Source: Bretschneidera sinensis (taxonomy: Eukaryota; Streptophyta; Magnoliopsida; Brassicales; Akaniaceae). From it: DNA of 64,000 nucleotides. Location of the stretch: positions 70,403,638 through 70,467,637 of the forward strand of contig CM043699.1 of the NCBI GenBank assembly GCA_023935145.1, written 5' to 3'. Below the pieces are notes generated by a model, which did not search any database, was not told the origin of the DNA, and worked only from the letters and a program-made list of their open reading frames with translations. Positions 43,754 to 53,790 of the stretch are shown piece by piece (position 1 is the stretch's first letter; the number at the start of each line of letters is the position of its first letter). Both the position numbers and the translations under genes were made by a program.

Positions 43754-43754
43754 C

Positions 43755-44717
43755 TATTGAAAATCACCTTGACAAGATACCCAGGTGGTGATCTTCCAAA
43801 TACCCAAGTCTAAAATAAACTGTAGAAACAAATACAATAATCGAAAACAAGAAAGAAAAGAAGATAAGCGATTTGTCCTCAAGGTTCGGCAATAGCCTAC
43901 GTCCCCATGAGTTCCTCTGAACTCTCTACAGTAAATAAATGGTTCTTTACAATTACAGCAACCCTCTTCAAGAAACCTCAAGTTCTTGAAGAAACCAAGA
44001 AGAGAAGAAAGAAACTGATAAGAACTATTACAATGCTCTTTATCTATACTACTCTCTCTTCTTTACAACCAGCCTCTCTACAATGAGCCCCTCTTGTGTT
44101 TTGTGTCTTTCCACTCTCACATAATTCTCTCTTGTATTGTGTCTTATCACTCTTTACAATTGGTCTCAAAGTATGTCATAAACTTGTGTTGATAATGAAG
44201 CTAGGTGACCCTTTATATAGTGCACCAACTTCTTGTCCAATATTGAGAGTCAATCTCCACCCTTAGATCTTGATGACCACTTAACCATGGCACTCCATCA
44301 ATCCTAAGTGGTGCTATGCATTTTAACCTTGCATTCATGCACCTAAGAGGAGGTTGAAACAAGTTGTCCATGTGTGCATCAGTGTGCCTAGCACCTAGGC
44401 GCTGAACAAAGGGCTATGAGGCGCTAGGTAAAGCCCCTTTGCACCACATTCTGGACGGTGCGGTGCTGTCCTTCTTCAAACTACCTCCTTGCTAGACAGT
44501 GCAGCACTGGTGAAGGGGTGGTGTGGCACACACTGATGCTGCCCTTTGCACAGCAGTGTGCACTCTTTTGCCTTGTTGATTAGGGGTGTGCACACACACC
44601 CAAAGTGATGCACACATATGTGTGCACTCCTTTAACATGTTGTATGTTAATCTTCCAACCTTGGTTTAGACTTTAACCATCTTTGAACCATGTTTAAACC
44701 TTAGAAAAATACCAACA
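43755..44717 (-). repeat. Copia LTR b
   Basis: The 963-bp LTR runs from TATTGAAAATC (for TGTTGGAAATC) to ACCAACA. It is the 5' LTR of copia-2. The TATA-like box CTATATAAAG (minus strand) lies at 44211-44220. A GTGTGCACACACAC tract lies near 44585-44630. Confidence 0.9.
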
Positions 44718-44847
44718 AGTTTGTTCTTTAATTCTTGGAGTCTTGCTCCGATACCTTCTGTTCTTGCTCCGATACCCAGTTGTGCAAGCTCTAATACCAC
44801 TACTGTAGCTCTGATACCACTGTTGGTGGTATCTCCTCTAGCTCTTA
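44718..44847 (-). other. Leader fragment with tandem primer-site-like repeats
   Basis: This 130-bp stretch is the 5' leader of a copia copy (it matches 52796-52936) lying directly between two LTRs, with no coding sequence. It holds 12-mers related to TGGTATCAGAGC (minus strand) at 44745-44756, 44766-44777, 44788-44799 and 44808-44819, spaced 20-22 bp. A degraded fifth lies at about 44841, where the functional site should be. Confidence 0.88.
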
Positions 44848-45872
44848 TATTGGAAATCACCTTGATAAGATGCCTAGGTGGTGATCTTCCAAACACCCAA
44901 GTCTAGAATGACTTGTAGAAATAATTTCAGCAATCGAACACAAGAACAGAAAATCAAAGAAAGAAAGAAGACAGGCAATTTGTTATTGAGGTTCGGCAAT
45001 GTGCCTACATCCCCATGAGTTCCTCCGAACTCTCTGCACTACCTTAAATGGTTCTTATAAGTTACAGCAATCCCCTTCAAGAAACCAAGTCCTTGAAGAC
45101 ATCAAGAAGAGAAGGAAGAAGATTACAATGCTCACTCTCTATGCTCCTCTCTCTTCTTTACAACCAGCCTCACTACAAAGAGTCCCTCTTGTGTTTATGT
45201 CTCTCACACAATTCTCTTTTGTATTTAAAATTGATCTCAGTATGTCAAAACTTTCTCTTGTTCTATATGTTTCTGTAGTATGTGAAAATGAGGCTTGAGA
45301 ACCCCTTTTATAGCCTTTCACTTTTTGGATATTCTTGTGAATCAATCTCCACTCTTTGATTATGATCTCCTTTTAATCTTAGCCCTTCATCATCCTCCAA
45401 GTGGTACTGTGCATTTTGGTATTGTGCACACACACTTTGGAGAGTCCTAAGTCATTCTACCCATGTGTGCCTTGGTGTGCCTGGCGCCTTGGTGCTCAAC
45501 AGGGCACGCCTTGGCGCTGGGGCAGAGTGCTCTTGTAATGTCTCTGGGCGGTGCAGCATTGGGTGCTGGGCGCCTAGGCGCTGGTGCGCACCTGGTGTGC
45601 AACATGCTGGAGGGTATGGTGCTGGCTTCTGGGTGCCTAGGTGCTAGTGCATACCTGATGTGCAACACGCTGGAGGGTGCGGCGTTGGCTTCTGGGCGCC
45701 TAGGTGTTGGTGTTGTGCGCACACCTTTCTGCCTATGTGCAGAAGTGCACACACTAGTGCGCATGGCCTTCCCTTGCTCCAAAATGATGCCCACATATGT
45801 GTTCAGCCTTTTAACATGCTGAACTTTGATACCCCACCTTTGGTTTAGACTTTAACCATTTTTAAACTATTG
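44848..45872 (-). repeat. Copia LTR c, missing its terminal bases
   Basis: It runs from TATTGGAAATC at 44848. Near 45872 it passes directly into the 3' sequence of copia-3, lacking the last 20 or so LTR bases (ACCAACA) and most of the polypurine tract. The GC-rich part (45475-45780) is long and holds GCGCCTAGGCGC and several GGTGCTGG repeats. A TATA-like box (GGCTATAAAAGG, minus strand) lies at 45304-45315. Confidence 0.85.
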
Positions 45873-45942
45873 TCTAAGTGTTCAAAAAACCTGAACCATT
45901 GTGCAGAAAGCTTCGGGATCCAAACTCATCTTGAGTCACCAA

Positions 45943-46731
45943 TTAACCAACTCTAATCCTAAGTAATTTAAGGTAATGATTGAACTTACTTAGAGGTAGA
46001 ACTTTAGTACCCAAGTCCACAGGATTTTCTTCTGTGGCAACCTTGTCCACATGGATGCATCCTTTCATAACATTTTCCTGAATGAAATGATACCGAAGAT
46101 CCATATTCTTTGTCCTCTCATGGAACACTGGATTTTTACACAAGTGCAAGGCACTTTAACTATCCGAAAATACCACAACCTACTCCTCCAATACCTTCAA
46201 CTCTTCAAGCAACCCTTTGCACCACATAGCCTCATTGATGGCCTCTGTAGCAGCTATGTACTCAGCCTCGGTTGTTGAGAGTGCTACCACTGGCTGCAAC
46301 TGAGCCTCCCAACTTACACAACATCCATTTAAGTTGAAAAAATAGGAGGTAATCGATCTCCTTTTAACCCAATTTACTCCATAGTCTGAATCAGCAAAAC
46401 CCTCAAGGCAGATGGCATTACCACTCTTCTGATACACCAGCCTTACTTCTGGGCTTCCCTTCAAATACCTCAGCAACCACTTCATCCTAAGCCAATTCTC
46501 CTTTCTGGGATTACTCATAAACCTACTAAGAACACTCATTGCATGAGCAATGTCGGGTCTAGTGCTTAACATGGTGTACATAACATAGCCAACAGCACTA
46601 GAGTAAGGGACTTTCTCTATTTCCTTCTTCTCCACCTCCGATCTTGGACAATGATTGCTGGAGAACTTGAAATGACCAGCAAGGGGAACCTTCACTGGTT
46701 TACTATCTTCCATAGAGAATTTTGATATCAT
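45943..46731 (-). pseudogene. RT end and RNase H of copia-3
   Basis: A 183-codon open frame (46731-46180) gives ISKFSMEDSKPVKVPLAGHF, VPYSSAVGYVMYTMLSTRPD, MKWLLRYLKGSPEVRLVYQK, FADSDYGVNWVKRRSITSY, VVALSTTEAEYIAATEAI and CKGLLEELKVLEE. Catalytic residues of RNase H appear kept (D in DSDYG, E in TEAEY). After a break near 46165, MHLCKNPVFHERTKNMDLRY and LLRIRVG complete it. It is the best preserved RNase H in the minus array. Confidence 0.88.
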
Positions 46732-46736
46732 CTTCT

Positions 46737-47460
46737 CTATGTAGGAGTTTGAGTGATCTTCAATCTGTTTCTCTCCCTTTCTCTAATGGTACACATCCCA
46801 AGGATCTTTAGTGCATGGCCAAGATCCTTCATCTCAAAATCCTCACTGAGTTGAGCCTTCAATTTATTTATCCTCTCCATGCTGCTCCCAACCAGCAACA
46901 TGTCATCAACATAAATGAGGATGATCACCATTTCCTCAACCTTCTGCCCCTTATAGTACAAGCACGAATCATAGTAGCTCCTTATGAAACCCAAGCTGAT
47001 TACAAAGGAATCAAACCTCTTATTCCATTGCCTAGGTGATTGCTTCAGGCCATAGAGAGATTTCTTAAATTTGCACTCTAACTCTCCCTGCCTTCCCTCT
47101 TCATAACCTTTGGGTTGCCTCATGAAAATGGTCTCATTGAGCTCTCCATGTAAGAATGCTATCTTCACATCCATTTGCTCAATTTCCTAATCAAATTGGA
47201 CCACTAATGCTAACACTATCCGTATTGTCTTGTACTTCACAACTGGTGAGAAGATTTCGGTGAAATCTATACCTTCTTTTTATGTGAACCCCTTTGCCAC
47301 CAGCTTAGCTTTATATTGGACTTCATCCCCTGGAGTATTCCCTTCTTTGATCTTGTAGAGCCATCTACAATCCACAACTCTCTATTTTTCAGGTTTGGGC
47401 ACCAATTCCTAAGAGTTGTTCTTCATCAAAGACTCCATTTCTTCCTCCATAGCCAGCTAC
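46737..47460 (-). pseudogene. Reverse transcriptase of copia-3
   Basis: The frame 47174-46737 gives MDVKIAFLHGELNETIFMRQ, KKSLYGLKQSPRQWNKRFDS, SYYDSCLYYKGQKVEEMV and IYVDDMLLVGSSMERI, with an intact YVDD box, then DFEMKDLGHALKILGM. Above 47174 the entry part (WIYKIKEGN, the AKGF segment) has several stops, for example a TAA in the AKGF segment near 47282. Confidence 0.87.
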
Positions 47461-47468
47461 CACTTTGA

Positions 47469-48950
47469 CTAATCTTTACACTCCATGACATCTGTGTAAG
47501 TTTCTAGTTCAACCTCTCCTTCTCTCCAAGGAGTTGCTACATTAGCATTTGCAAACCCATATCTCAAAGGAGGTCTAACCACTCTCCTTCCACGGTCTCT
47601 TGTGAGCTGGTAGTCATTTACTGCATCAACCTCTTCTTGTTCAGCCTCTTCTTGAGTTTCTTGAGCTTGGCCTTCATCCAAGGGCTCTACTTGGTCTGAA
47701 CACTCTTGCCTCCTCTACTCTACCTGAACCGAGTTCTCTTTGATGCGATGCTCCACAACTTCCCGTTTGGTTTGCTCACTAGCCCCTGCAGGGTTAGTTT
47801 TCTCCAAGTAGGGAAATAATAATTCATTAAAAATAACATCCCAACTTATAATCAGTTTCATGCCTTTCTTTTCTAAGGACCACAACCTATATCCCTTAAC
47901 CCCATCACCATATCCTAGAAATACACATTTTCTAGATCTAGGGTCAAGTATATCCTTGTTTTGATGTGCATATGCTGCACACACAAAAATCCTTAGGTTG
48001 CTTAATTCAGGGGGTTTTCCACTCCACTTCTCCATGGGAGTCTTGAGCTCTAAAGCTCTAGAGGTTGATCTATTTATCAAGTATGTAGCTGTAGCCATAG
48101 CTTCTCCCTAAAAATATTTTGGTAACCCGGATCCTATTAACATGCACCTAAATTTTTCCATAAGGGTTCTATTCATTCTTTCAGTAACTCCATTTTGCTG
48201 GGGTGTTTTTACAACCGTCCTATGCCTTAGAATGCCATTTAATTCACATAATATATCAAAATCATTATTGCAAAATTCTAAGCCATTATCGGTTCGTAAA
48301 GCCTTAACTACCCTACCCGTTTGAGTTTCCAGCAACTTCTTCTACACAACAAATTTATTCAAGGCATCAGATTTATTCCTAAGCAAATAAACCCACACTC
48401 TTCTTGAATAATCATCAATTAAAGACAGAAAGTAAAAGTTACCTCCCTGTGTTGGTGTTCTTGCTGGTCCCCAAAGGTCCGAATGAATATAATCAAGAAT
48501 CCCTTTGGACTTGTGCATTTCGGTGTTGAAGCTGACCTGGTGTTGCTTCCCAAGAATGCAACTCTCACAGAAATCTAGTTTTTCTACTTTGTCACCACCA
48601 AGTAGACCTTCTTTGCTGAGCACCTGCAGGCCCTTTTCGCTCATGTGACCCAAGCGAGTGTGCCAAAGGGTTGCCTTGTCCATCTCAGCCATCAAGCTTG
48701 CTGCTTGATCATTGATTTATGTCTCTCCGATCATCTCATAGAGTCCATCGTTTCTTGCTGCCTTGATCACTACCAAAGATCCCTTGGCCACCTTGATCTT
48801 TCCTCCCTCTACTTTGCATGTATACCCCATGGAATCTAGCTGCCCCAATGAGATCAAGTTCCTCTGTAAATCTGGAAGATATCTTACATTTTGCAACAGC
48901 TTTGTGACTCCATCAAACATCCTCAATTGGATGTCTCCAATCCCTCTCAC
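47469..48950 (-). pseudogene. Integrase and linker of copia-3
   Basis: 48950-48717 holds the segment before integrase (GDIQLRMFDGVTKLLQNVRY). 48695-48342 gives TLWHTRLGHMSEKGLQVL, CESCILGKQHQVSFNT, HSDLWGPARTPTQGGNFYFL and IDDYSRRVWVYLLRNK. 48335-48108 gives ALRTDNGLEFCNNDFDI and TPQQNGVTERMNRTLMEKF. 48098-47715 covers the C-terminal part with FLGYGDGVKGYRLWSLEKKG. All acidic core residues appear present but are separated by frame breaks. Confidence 0.87.
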
Positions 48951-48959
48951 TTAGCAAGA

Positions 48960-49955
48960 ATTGTCATTCCCCAAGAAGACCCTTCCATCATTGATCTCCT
49001 TGAAATTCTTGAACCATTCCTTGTGAGGGCACATATGATAAGTGCACTTGGAATCAAGAATCCACTTTCCACTGCCTTGCCTCATGCTCACATTTGAGCA
49101 CACAACAAGCACATCATCTTCCTGTTCTCCTTTAGCAACCGAAGCCTCTCCATTGTTGGTATAGCTTCTCCTCTCATCCCATATCCTCTTCTTGCAATCT
49201 TTCTCGAAATGGCCCTCCTTGTTGTAGTAAAAGCATCTCCTTCCTCCTCTAAGTCTTGTCTTGGAATGAGATCTCCAATGGTTCTGCCCTCTACTTCTTG
49301 ATTTCTCCTGGTAGTTTCCATGGTTGCTACTGCCACCGAGTTGCTGGCCTTCCTCTTATGAACAACCCATCACCACTTGCTGTCTCCTTCATCTTGGCCT
49401 TGAAATCATGTGCCATTTTGGCATTGATCACAATTTCCTTTTTCAAAGTATCCCTTCCATACTCAATGGCATTAATCAAGTTATCGAAGCAATCAGGAAG
49501 AGAATTTAACAAAATAACAGCCAATTGTTCATTCGGAAAAATAATGCTACAACTATTCAAATCTTGAACTAGCTTATTAAAGACATCAAGATTATCTTGC
49601 AACTCTTTACTAGGGTCCATTTTAAAAGCAAAGATTCTTTTAAGAAGATAAATCTTGTGAAGAAGAGTTTTAGTAAGAAACAACTCATCTAGTTTCTTCC
49701 ATATGACAGCCGGATCCTCCGAGTCTCCACACTCCCTTGTGACACTATCCGACATGTGTAAGAAAATGGTGCTGTAAGCCATCTTCTTCATCTCAGTTCG
49801 CTGGTCCTCCATGACACTTACTGGAAAAGCATCATCTTCTCCAATAGCCAAGTCCACTTTCTGTTGCATTAGAGCAGCCTTGATCTTCTGCTTCCAAAGG
49901 GCAAATTCTCCATTTCCATCAAACTTCTCTACACAGAAATTTGAAGCCCTCTTTT
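48960..49955 (-). pseudogene. Gag and protease of copia-3
   Basis: Gag is open from 49869 to 49327 (MQQKVDLAIGEDDAFPVSV, WKKLDELFLTKTLLHKIYLL, FPNEQLAVILLNSLPDCFD). The first codons upstream are readable to about 49955, but the expected ATG (as in MTSNF of copia-2) is changed to AGG. The knuckle region near 49185-49235 carries TAC/TAG changes that break the first cysteine pair. The protease region near 49060 has WILDSKCTYHM, so the DSG motif is lost. Confidence 0.85.
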
Positions 49956-50156
49956 GCGGACAAGATCCCAGATTTATGCACTACCCACAAATGCTTTCTT
50001 CAACCTCAAGAACACAGATTGAAGATAGATCTTAACACCATTCTTGAATCAACCTTCAAGAACACGATCAGATCTTGATCTTTACATCGTCCTTAAATAA
50101 CCCAAGAAGTTGATCTTTGATTCTTGGAGTCATGGCTCCGTCACTTTCTTGTTCTT

Positions 50157-50210
50157 GCTCCGATACCCAGCTGTGCAACTCTGATACTACTATCCAAAGC
50201 TCTGATACCA
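50157..50210 (-). other. Primer binding site of copia-3 with two extra repeats
   Basis: TGGTATCAGAGC (minus strand) at 50199-50210 is the site beside the LTR. Related 12-mers TAGTATCAGAGT (50178-50189) and GGGTATCGGAGC (50157-50168) follow at 21-bp spacing. Confidence 0.86.
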
Positions 50211-50211
50211 C

Positions 50212-50390
50212 TGTTGGAAATCACCTTGACAGATGCCCAGGTGGTGATCTTCCAAACACCTAAGTCTAAAATGACTTGTAAAAATAATTTCAGCAATCGA
50301 ACACAAGAACAGAAAATCAAAGAAAGAAAGAAGACAAGCAATTTGTTATCGAGGTTCAACAATGTGCCTACGTCCCCGTGAGTTCCTCCG
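50212..50390 (-). repeat. Copia LTR d, truncated to 179 bp
   Basis: It starts TGTTGGAAATC and breaks off after AGTTCCTCCG, where all other LTRs continue with AACTCTCTGC. The next base belongs to the linker region of another copia body. The deletion took about 0.8 kb of LTR plus the RNase H and RT of copia-4. Confidence 0.88.
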
Positions 50391-50411
50391 CTCTTGCCTC
50401 CTCTGCTCTAC

Positions 50412-51510
50412 CTAAACCGAGTTCTCTTTGATGCAATGCTCCACAACTTCCTGTTTGGTTTGCTCACTAGCCCCTGCAGGGTTAGTTTTCTCCAAGTAGG
50501 GAAATAATAATTCATTAAAAATAACATCCCAACTTATAATCAGTTTCATGCCTTTCTTTTCTAAGGACCACAACCTATCCTTAACCCCATCACCATATCC
50601 TAGAAATACACATTTTCTAGATCTAGGGTCAAGTTTATCCTTGTTTTGATGTGCATATGCTGCACACACAAAAGTCCTAAGGTTGCTCAACTCAGGCGAT
50701 TTCCCACTTCACATCTCTATGGGAGTCTTGAGCTCTAAAGCTCTAGACGGTGATATATTTACCAAGTATGCAGCAGTAGACACAGCTTCCCCCAAAAAAT
50801 ATTTTGGTAAACCAGACCCAATTAACATGCACCTAACCTTTTCCATAAGGGTTCTATTCATCCTCTCAGCAACTCCATTTTACTGAGGTGTTTTTACAAC
50901 CGTTCTAATTCTTAGAATGCCATTTAACTCACATAATTTATCAAAATCCTTATTACAAAATTCTAAGCCATTATCGGTTCATAAAGCCGTAACTACCCTA
51001 CCTGTTTGAGTCTCCAGCAAATTTTTCCACACCACAAATTTATTCAAAGCATCTAATTTATTTTTTTGCAAATAAACCCAAACCTTTCTTGAATAATCAC
51101 CAATTAAAGACAGAATGTAAAAGTTGCCTCCCTGTGTTGGTGTTCTTGCTGGTCCCCAAAGGTCCGAATGAATGTAGTCAAGAATACCCTTAGACTTGTG
51201 CACTCCAGTGTTGAAGCTGAGCCGGTGTTGCTTCCCAAGAATGCAACACTCGCAGAAATCCAATTTCTCTACTTTGTCACCACCAAGTAGACCATTTTTG
51301 TTGAGAACTTGCAGGCACTTTTTGCTCATATATTCCGAACGAGTGTGCCAAAGGGTTGCCCTATCCATCTCAGACATCAAGCTTGCTGCTTGATCCTTGA
51401 TTTATGTGTCTCCGATCATCTCATAGAGTCCATCTTTTATTTCTTCTTTGATCACTACCAAAGATCCCTTGGTCACCTTGATCTTTCCTTCCGCTGCCTT
51501 GTATGTATAC
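50412..51510 (-). pseudogene. Integrase of copia-4
   Basis: 51380-50979 gives TLWHTRSEYMSKKCLQVL (zinc-domain LGH changed to SEY), CECCILGKQHRLSFNTGVHK, SDLWGPARTPTQGGNFYILS and GDYSRKVWVYLQKNK, in which the second aspartate pair IDDY is IGDY. Core and C-terminal pieces follow to 50690, then 50690-50412 with SRKCVFLGYGDGVKDRLWSL. Stops occur near 50980, 50880 and 50700. Confidence 0.86.
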
Positions 51511-51524
51511 CCCATGGAATCCAA

Positions 51525-52478
51525 CTACCCCAATGAGATCAAATTCCTCCTCAAATCCAGGAGATACCTTACATTTCGCAACAGCCTTGTGACTCTATCA
51601 AACATCCTCAGTTGGATGCCTCCTATCCCCCTCACTTGGCAAGAATTATCAATCCCCAAGAAAACCCTTTCATCATTTATTTCCTTGAAATTCTTGAACC
51701 ATTCCTTGTGAGGGTACATGTGATAAGTGCACCCAGAATCCAGGATCCGTTTCTCGCTGCCTTGCCTCCTGCTCACATTTGAGCACACAACAAGAACATC
51801 ATCTTGCTTTTCTCCTTTGGCAACCGAAGCCCCTCCATTATTGGTATGTCTTCTCCCTCTCTCATCCCATAACCTCTTCTTGCAATCTTTCTTGAAGTGA
51901 CCCTTCTTGTTGCAGTAGAAACACCTCTTTCCTCCAAATCTTGGTTTGGAATATGCTTTCCCATGGCTCTGCCCTCTATCCTTTGATTTCTCCTGGTAGT
52001 TACCATGGTTGCTACTGGCATTCTGAGTTGCTGGCCTTCCTCTAATGATCAGTACTTCTTCACTTGATACTTCCCTCATCTTGGCATTGAAATCATGAGC
52101 CCTTATAGCATTGATCACAATTTCCTTGGTTAGTGTATCTTTTCCATATTCAATAGCATTAATCAAACTCTCAAAATAATCAGGAAGAAAATTTAACAAA
52201 ATAACAGCCAATTGTTCATCTGGGAACTTTATACTACAACTAGCCAAATCTTGAACTAGTTTGTTAAACACATCAAGATTATCTTGCAACTCTTTATTCG
52301 GATCCATTTTAAAAGCAAAGATTCTTTTAAGAAGATAAATCTTATTAGGGAGAGTTTTGGTAAGAAACAACTCATCTAGTTTCTTCCGTATGATAGTAGG
52401 ATCTTCCGAGTCTCCGCACTTCCTTGTGACACTATCCGACATGTGCAAGAAAATGGTGTTGTGTGTCATCTTCTTCAT
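51525..52478 (-). CDS. Gag-protease segment of copia-4, open for 317 codons
   Basis: This is the longest unbroken frame of any copia copy here. It begins in mid-gag (MKKMTHNTIFLHMSDSVTRK) and runs through LDELFLTKTLPNKIYLLKRI, EQLAVILLNFLPDYFE and IRGRPATQNASSNHGNY. The knuckle is CFYCNKKGHFKKDC, the protease loop is RILDSGCTYHM, and the frame ends near LLDLRRNLISLG. The gag N-terminus (ATG at about 52638, MGSNFIVEKFDGK) is upstream but shifted by small indels, so the true start is not in this frame. It is a fragment of a Gag-Pol polyprotein, not a complete gene. Confidence 0.85.
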   Translation of the reverse strand: MKKMTHNTIFLHMSDSVTRKCGDSEDPTIIRKKLDELFLTKTLPNKIYLLKRIFAFKMDPNKELQDNLDVFNKLVQDLASCSIKFPDEQLAVILLNFLPDYFESLINAIEYGKDTLTKEIVINAIRAHDFNAKMREVSSEEVLIIRGRPATQNASSNHGNYQEKSKDRGQSHGKAYSKPRFGGKRCFYCNKKGHFKKDCKKRLWDERGRRHTNNGGASVAKGEKQDDVLVVCSNVSRRQGSEKRILDSGCTYHMYPHKEWFKNFKEINDERVFLGIDNSCQVRGIGGIQLRMFDRVTRLLRNVRYLLDLRRNLISLG

Positions 52479-52638
52479 CTCAATCCGCTGGTCCTCTGTG
52501 ATACTTGCTGGAAAAGCATCATCTTTTCTAATAGCTAAGTCTACCTTCTATTGGATAAGAACATCCTTGATCTTTCACATCCATGAGGAAAAATCTCCCT
52601 TTTCCATCAAACTTCTCAACAATGAAATTTGAACCCAT
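52479..52638 (-). pseudogene. Gag N-terminus of copia-4, frameshifted
   Basis: The ATG at 52638 gives MGSNFIVEKFDGKG and then loses frame within about 15 codons. The remaining bases up to 52478 align with KIKAVL and the EDDAFPVS segment of the sister copies only across small indels and a TAG. Confidence 0.8.
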
Positions 52639-52827
52639 CTTGCGGAGATGATCCCAAATTTGTGCAGCACCCACAAACGCTTTCTAACTTCTTCTAAACC
52701 TCAAGAACACGATCAAAGATTGATCTCAACACCGTTCTTGAATCACCCTTAAGAACACGATCTGATCATGATCTTTACTCCGTTCTTGAATCACCCAAGA
52801 AGTTTGTTCTTTAATACTTGGAGTCTT

Positions 52828-52935
52828 GCTCTGATACCTTCTGTTCTTGCTCCGATACCTAGCTGTGCAAGCTCTAATACCACTATTATAACTCTGATAT
52901 CACTGTTGGTGGTATCTCCTCTAGCTCTGATACCA
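52828..52935 (-). other. Five tandem primer-site-like repeats of copia-4
   Basis: The minus strand next to the LTR reads TGGTATCAGAGC (52924-52935), the exact tRNA-iMet site. Further in come TGATATCAGAGT (52891-52902), TGGTATTAGAGC (52871-52882), AGGTATCGGAGC (52849-52860) and AGGTATCAGAGC (52828-52839). Starts are 33, 20, 22 and 21 bp apart. The array lies between LTR and gag. Confidence 0.88.
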
Positions 52936-52936
52936 T

Positions 52937-53790
52937 TGTTGGGAAATCACCTCTCAAGATGCCCAGGTGATGGTCTTCCAAATACCCAAATCTAGAATGA
53001 CTTGTACAAACAAATACAACAACCAAAGCAAGAAAGAAATGAAGAAGCAATTTGTTATCGAGGTTCGGCAATAGCCTACATCCCCGTGAGTTTCTCTGAA
53101 CTCTCTAGACTAAACGAATGATTTCTTACAAGTTACAGCAACTTCACTCCAAGAAACCCAAGTACTTGAAGAATCAAAAAGAGAAGAAAGAAAGTGATAG
53201 AACTATTACAAAACCACTCTACCCACAATCTATACTACTTCTCTCTTTACAACTAGCCTTTCTTTTAAGATCTATTCTAGTCCTCTCTGTGTTTTGTGTC
53301 TTTGCACTCTCACGCTTACACTTTAACTCTCTTGTATGATGATCACTTGTATGTCACAATGCGTTATATTATTGAGATTGAAGCTAGGTGACCCTTAATA
53401 TAGTGCACCAATTTATTGACCAATCTTGAGGGTCAATATCCACCCTTAGATCTTGAGGACCAATCAACCTTAGCCCTTCATCAATCCTAAGTGATGTTAT
53501 GCGTTCTGAACATGCATCTACGCACCTTACAAAGGCTGAACCAATGTGCATCAGTGTGCCTTCAGGCCGCGGCCTAGAACAGGGCAAGCTGCGGCCTGGA
53601 GTAGGGCTAAATCTTCTTTATTCCTCACCTTTCTGGGCTGAGCCGCAATGCACACCTCCTCCAGGAATCCTCTAAGATGGGCGCCGCGGCCTGGGAAAAG
53701 CTGGGCCGCGGCGCACACTAGTGTACACTCCTTTAACATGGTGAACTTCATTCTTCCATCTCCCGTTTAATCCTTTGACAAACTCCAACA
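52937..53790 (-). repeat. Copia LTR e (right end of the array)
   Basis: The 854-bp LTR runs from TGTTGGGAAATC to CTCCAACA. The last base is followed by ACATG, a candidate target duplication whose mate is lost on the far side. The GC-rich part differs from LTRs a-c: it carries GGCCGCGGCC-type words (53560-53715) in place of GCGCCTAGGCGC. The TATA-like box is mutated (CTATATTAAG, minus strand) near 53394-53403. Confidence 0.9.

Larger units (their letters stand above)
39490..43754 (-). mobile_element. Copia-2 body in the tandem array
   Basis: A complete-length but decayed minus-strand copia interior lies between LTR a and LTR b. Order from high to low coordinates: primer site, gag, protease, integrase, RT, RNase H, polypurine tract. 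Stops and small frameshifts affect every domain. With both LTRs the unit is about 6.2 kb. Confidence 0.9.
45873..50211 (-). mobile_element. Copia-3 body in the tandem array
   Basis: A near full-length minus-strand interior lies between LTR c and LTR d. All copia domains are recognisable in the normal order, each with stops. The gag start codon is lost. Three primer-site-like repeats precede gag. Confidence 0.9.
50391..52936 (-). mobile_element. Copia-4 partial body
   Basis: Only leader, gag, protease, integrase and the linker survive. RT, RNase H and the 3' LTR are deleted at the 50390 joint. Its linker start is almost identical to the matching part of copia-3 at 47697-47760. Confidence 0.88.

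Noticed and set aside
45463..45822. 119-codon Ala/Leu/Gly-rich frame and its neighbours
   Set aside because: It lies wholly in the GC-rich repeat part of copia LTR c. The composition reflects the word repeats, and it has no counterpart in LTRs a, b or e.
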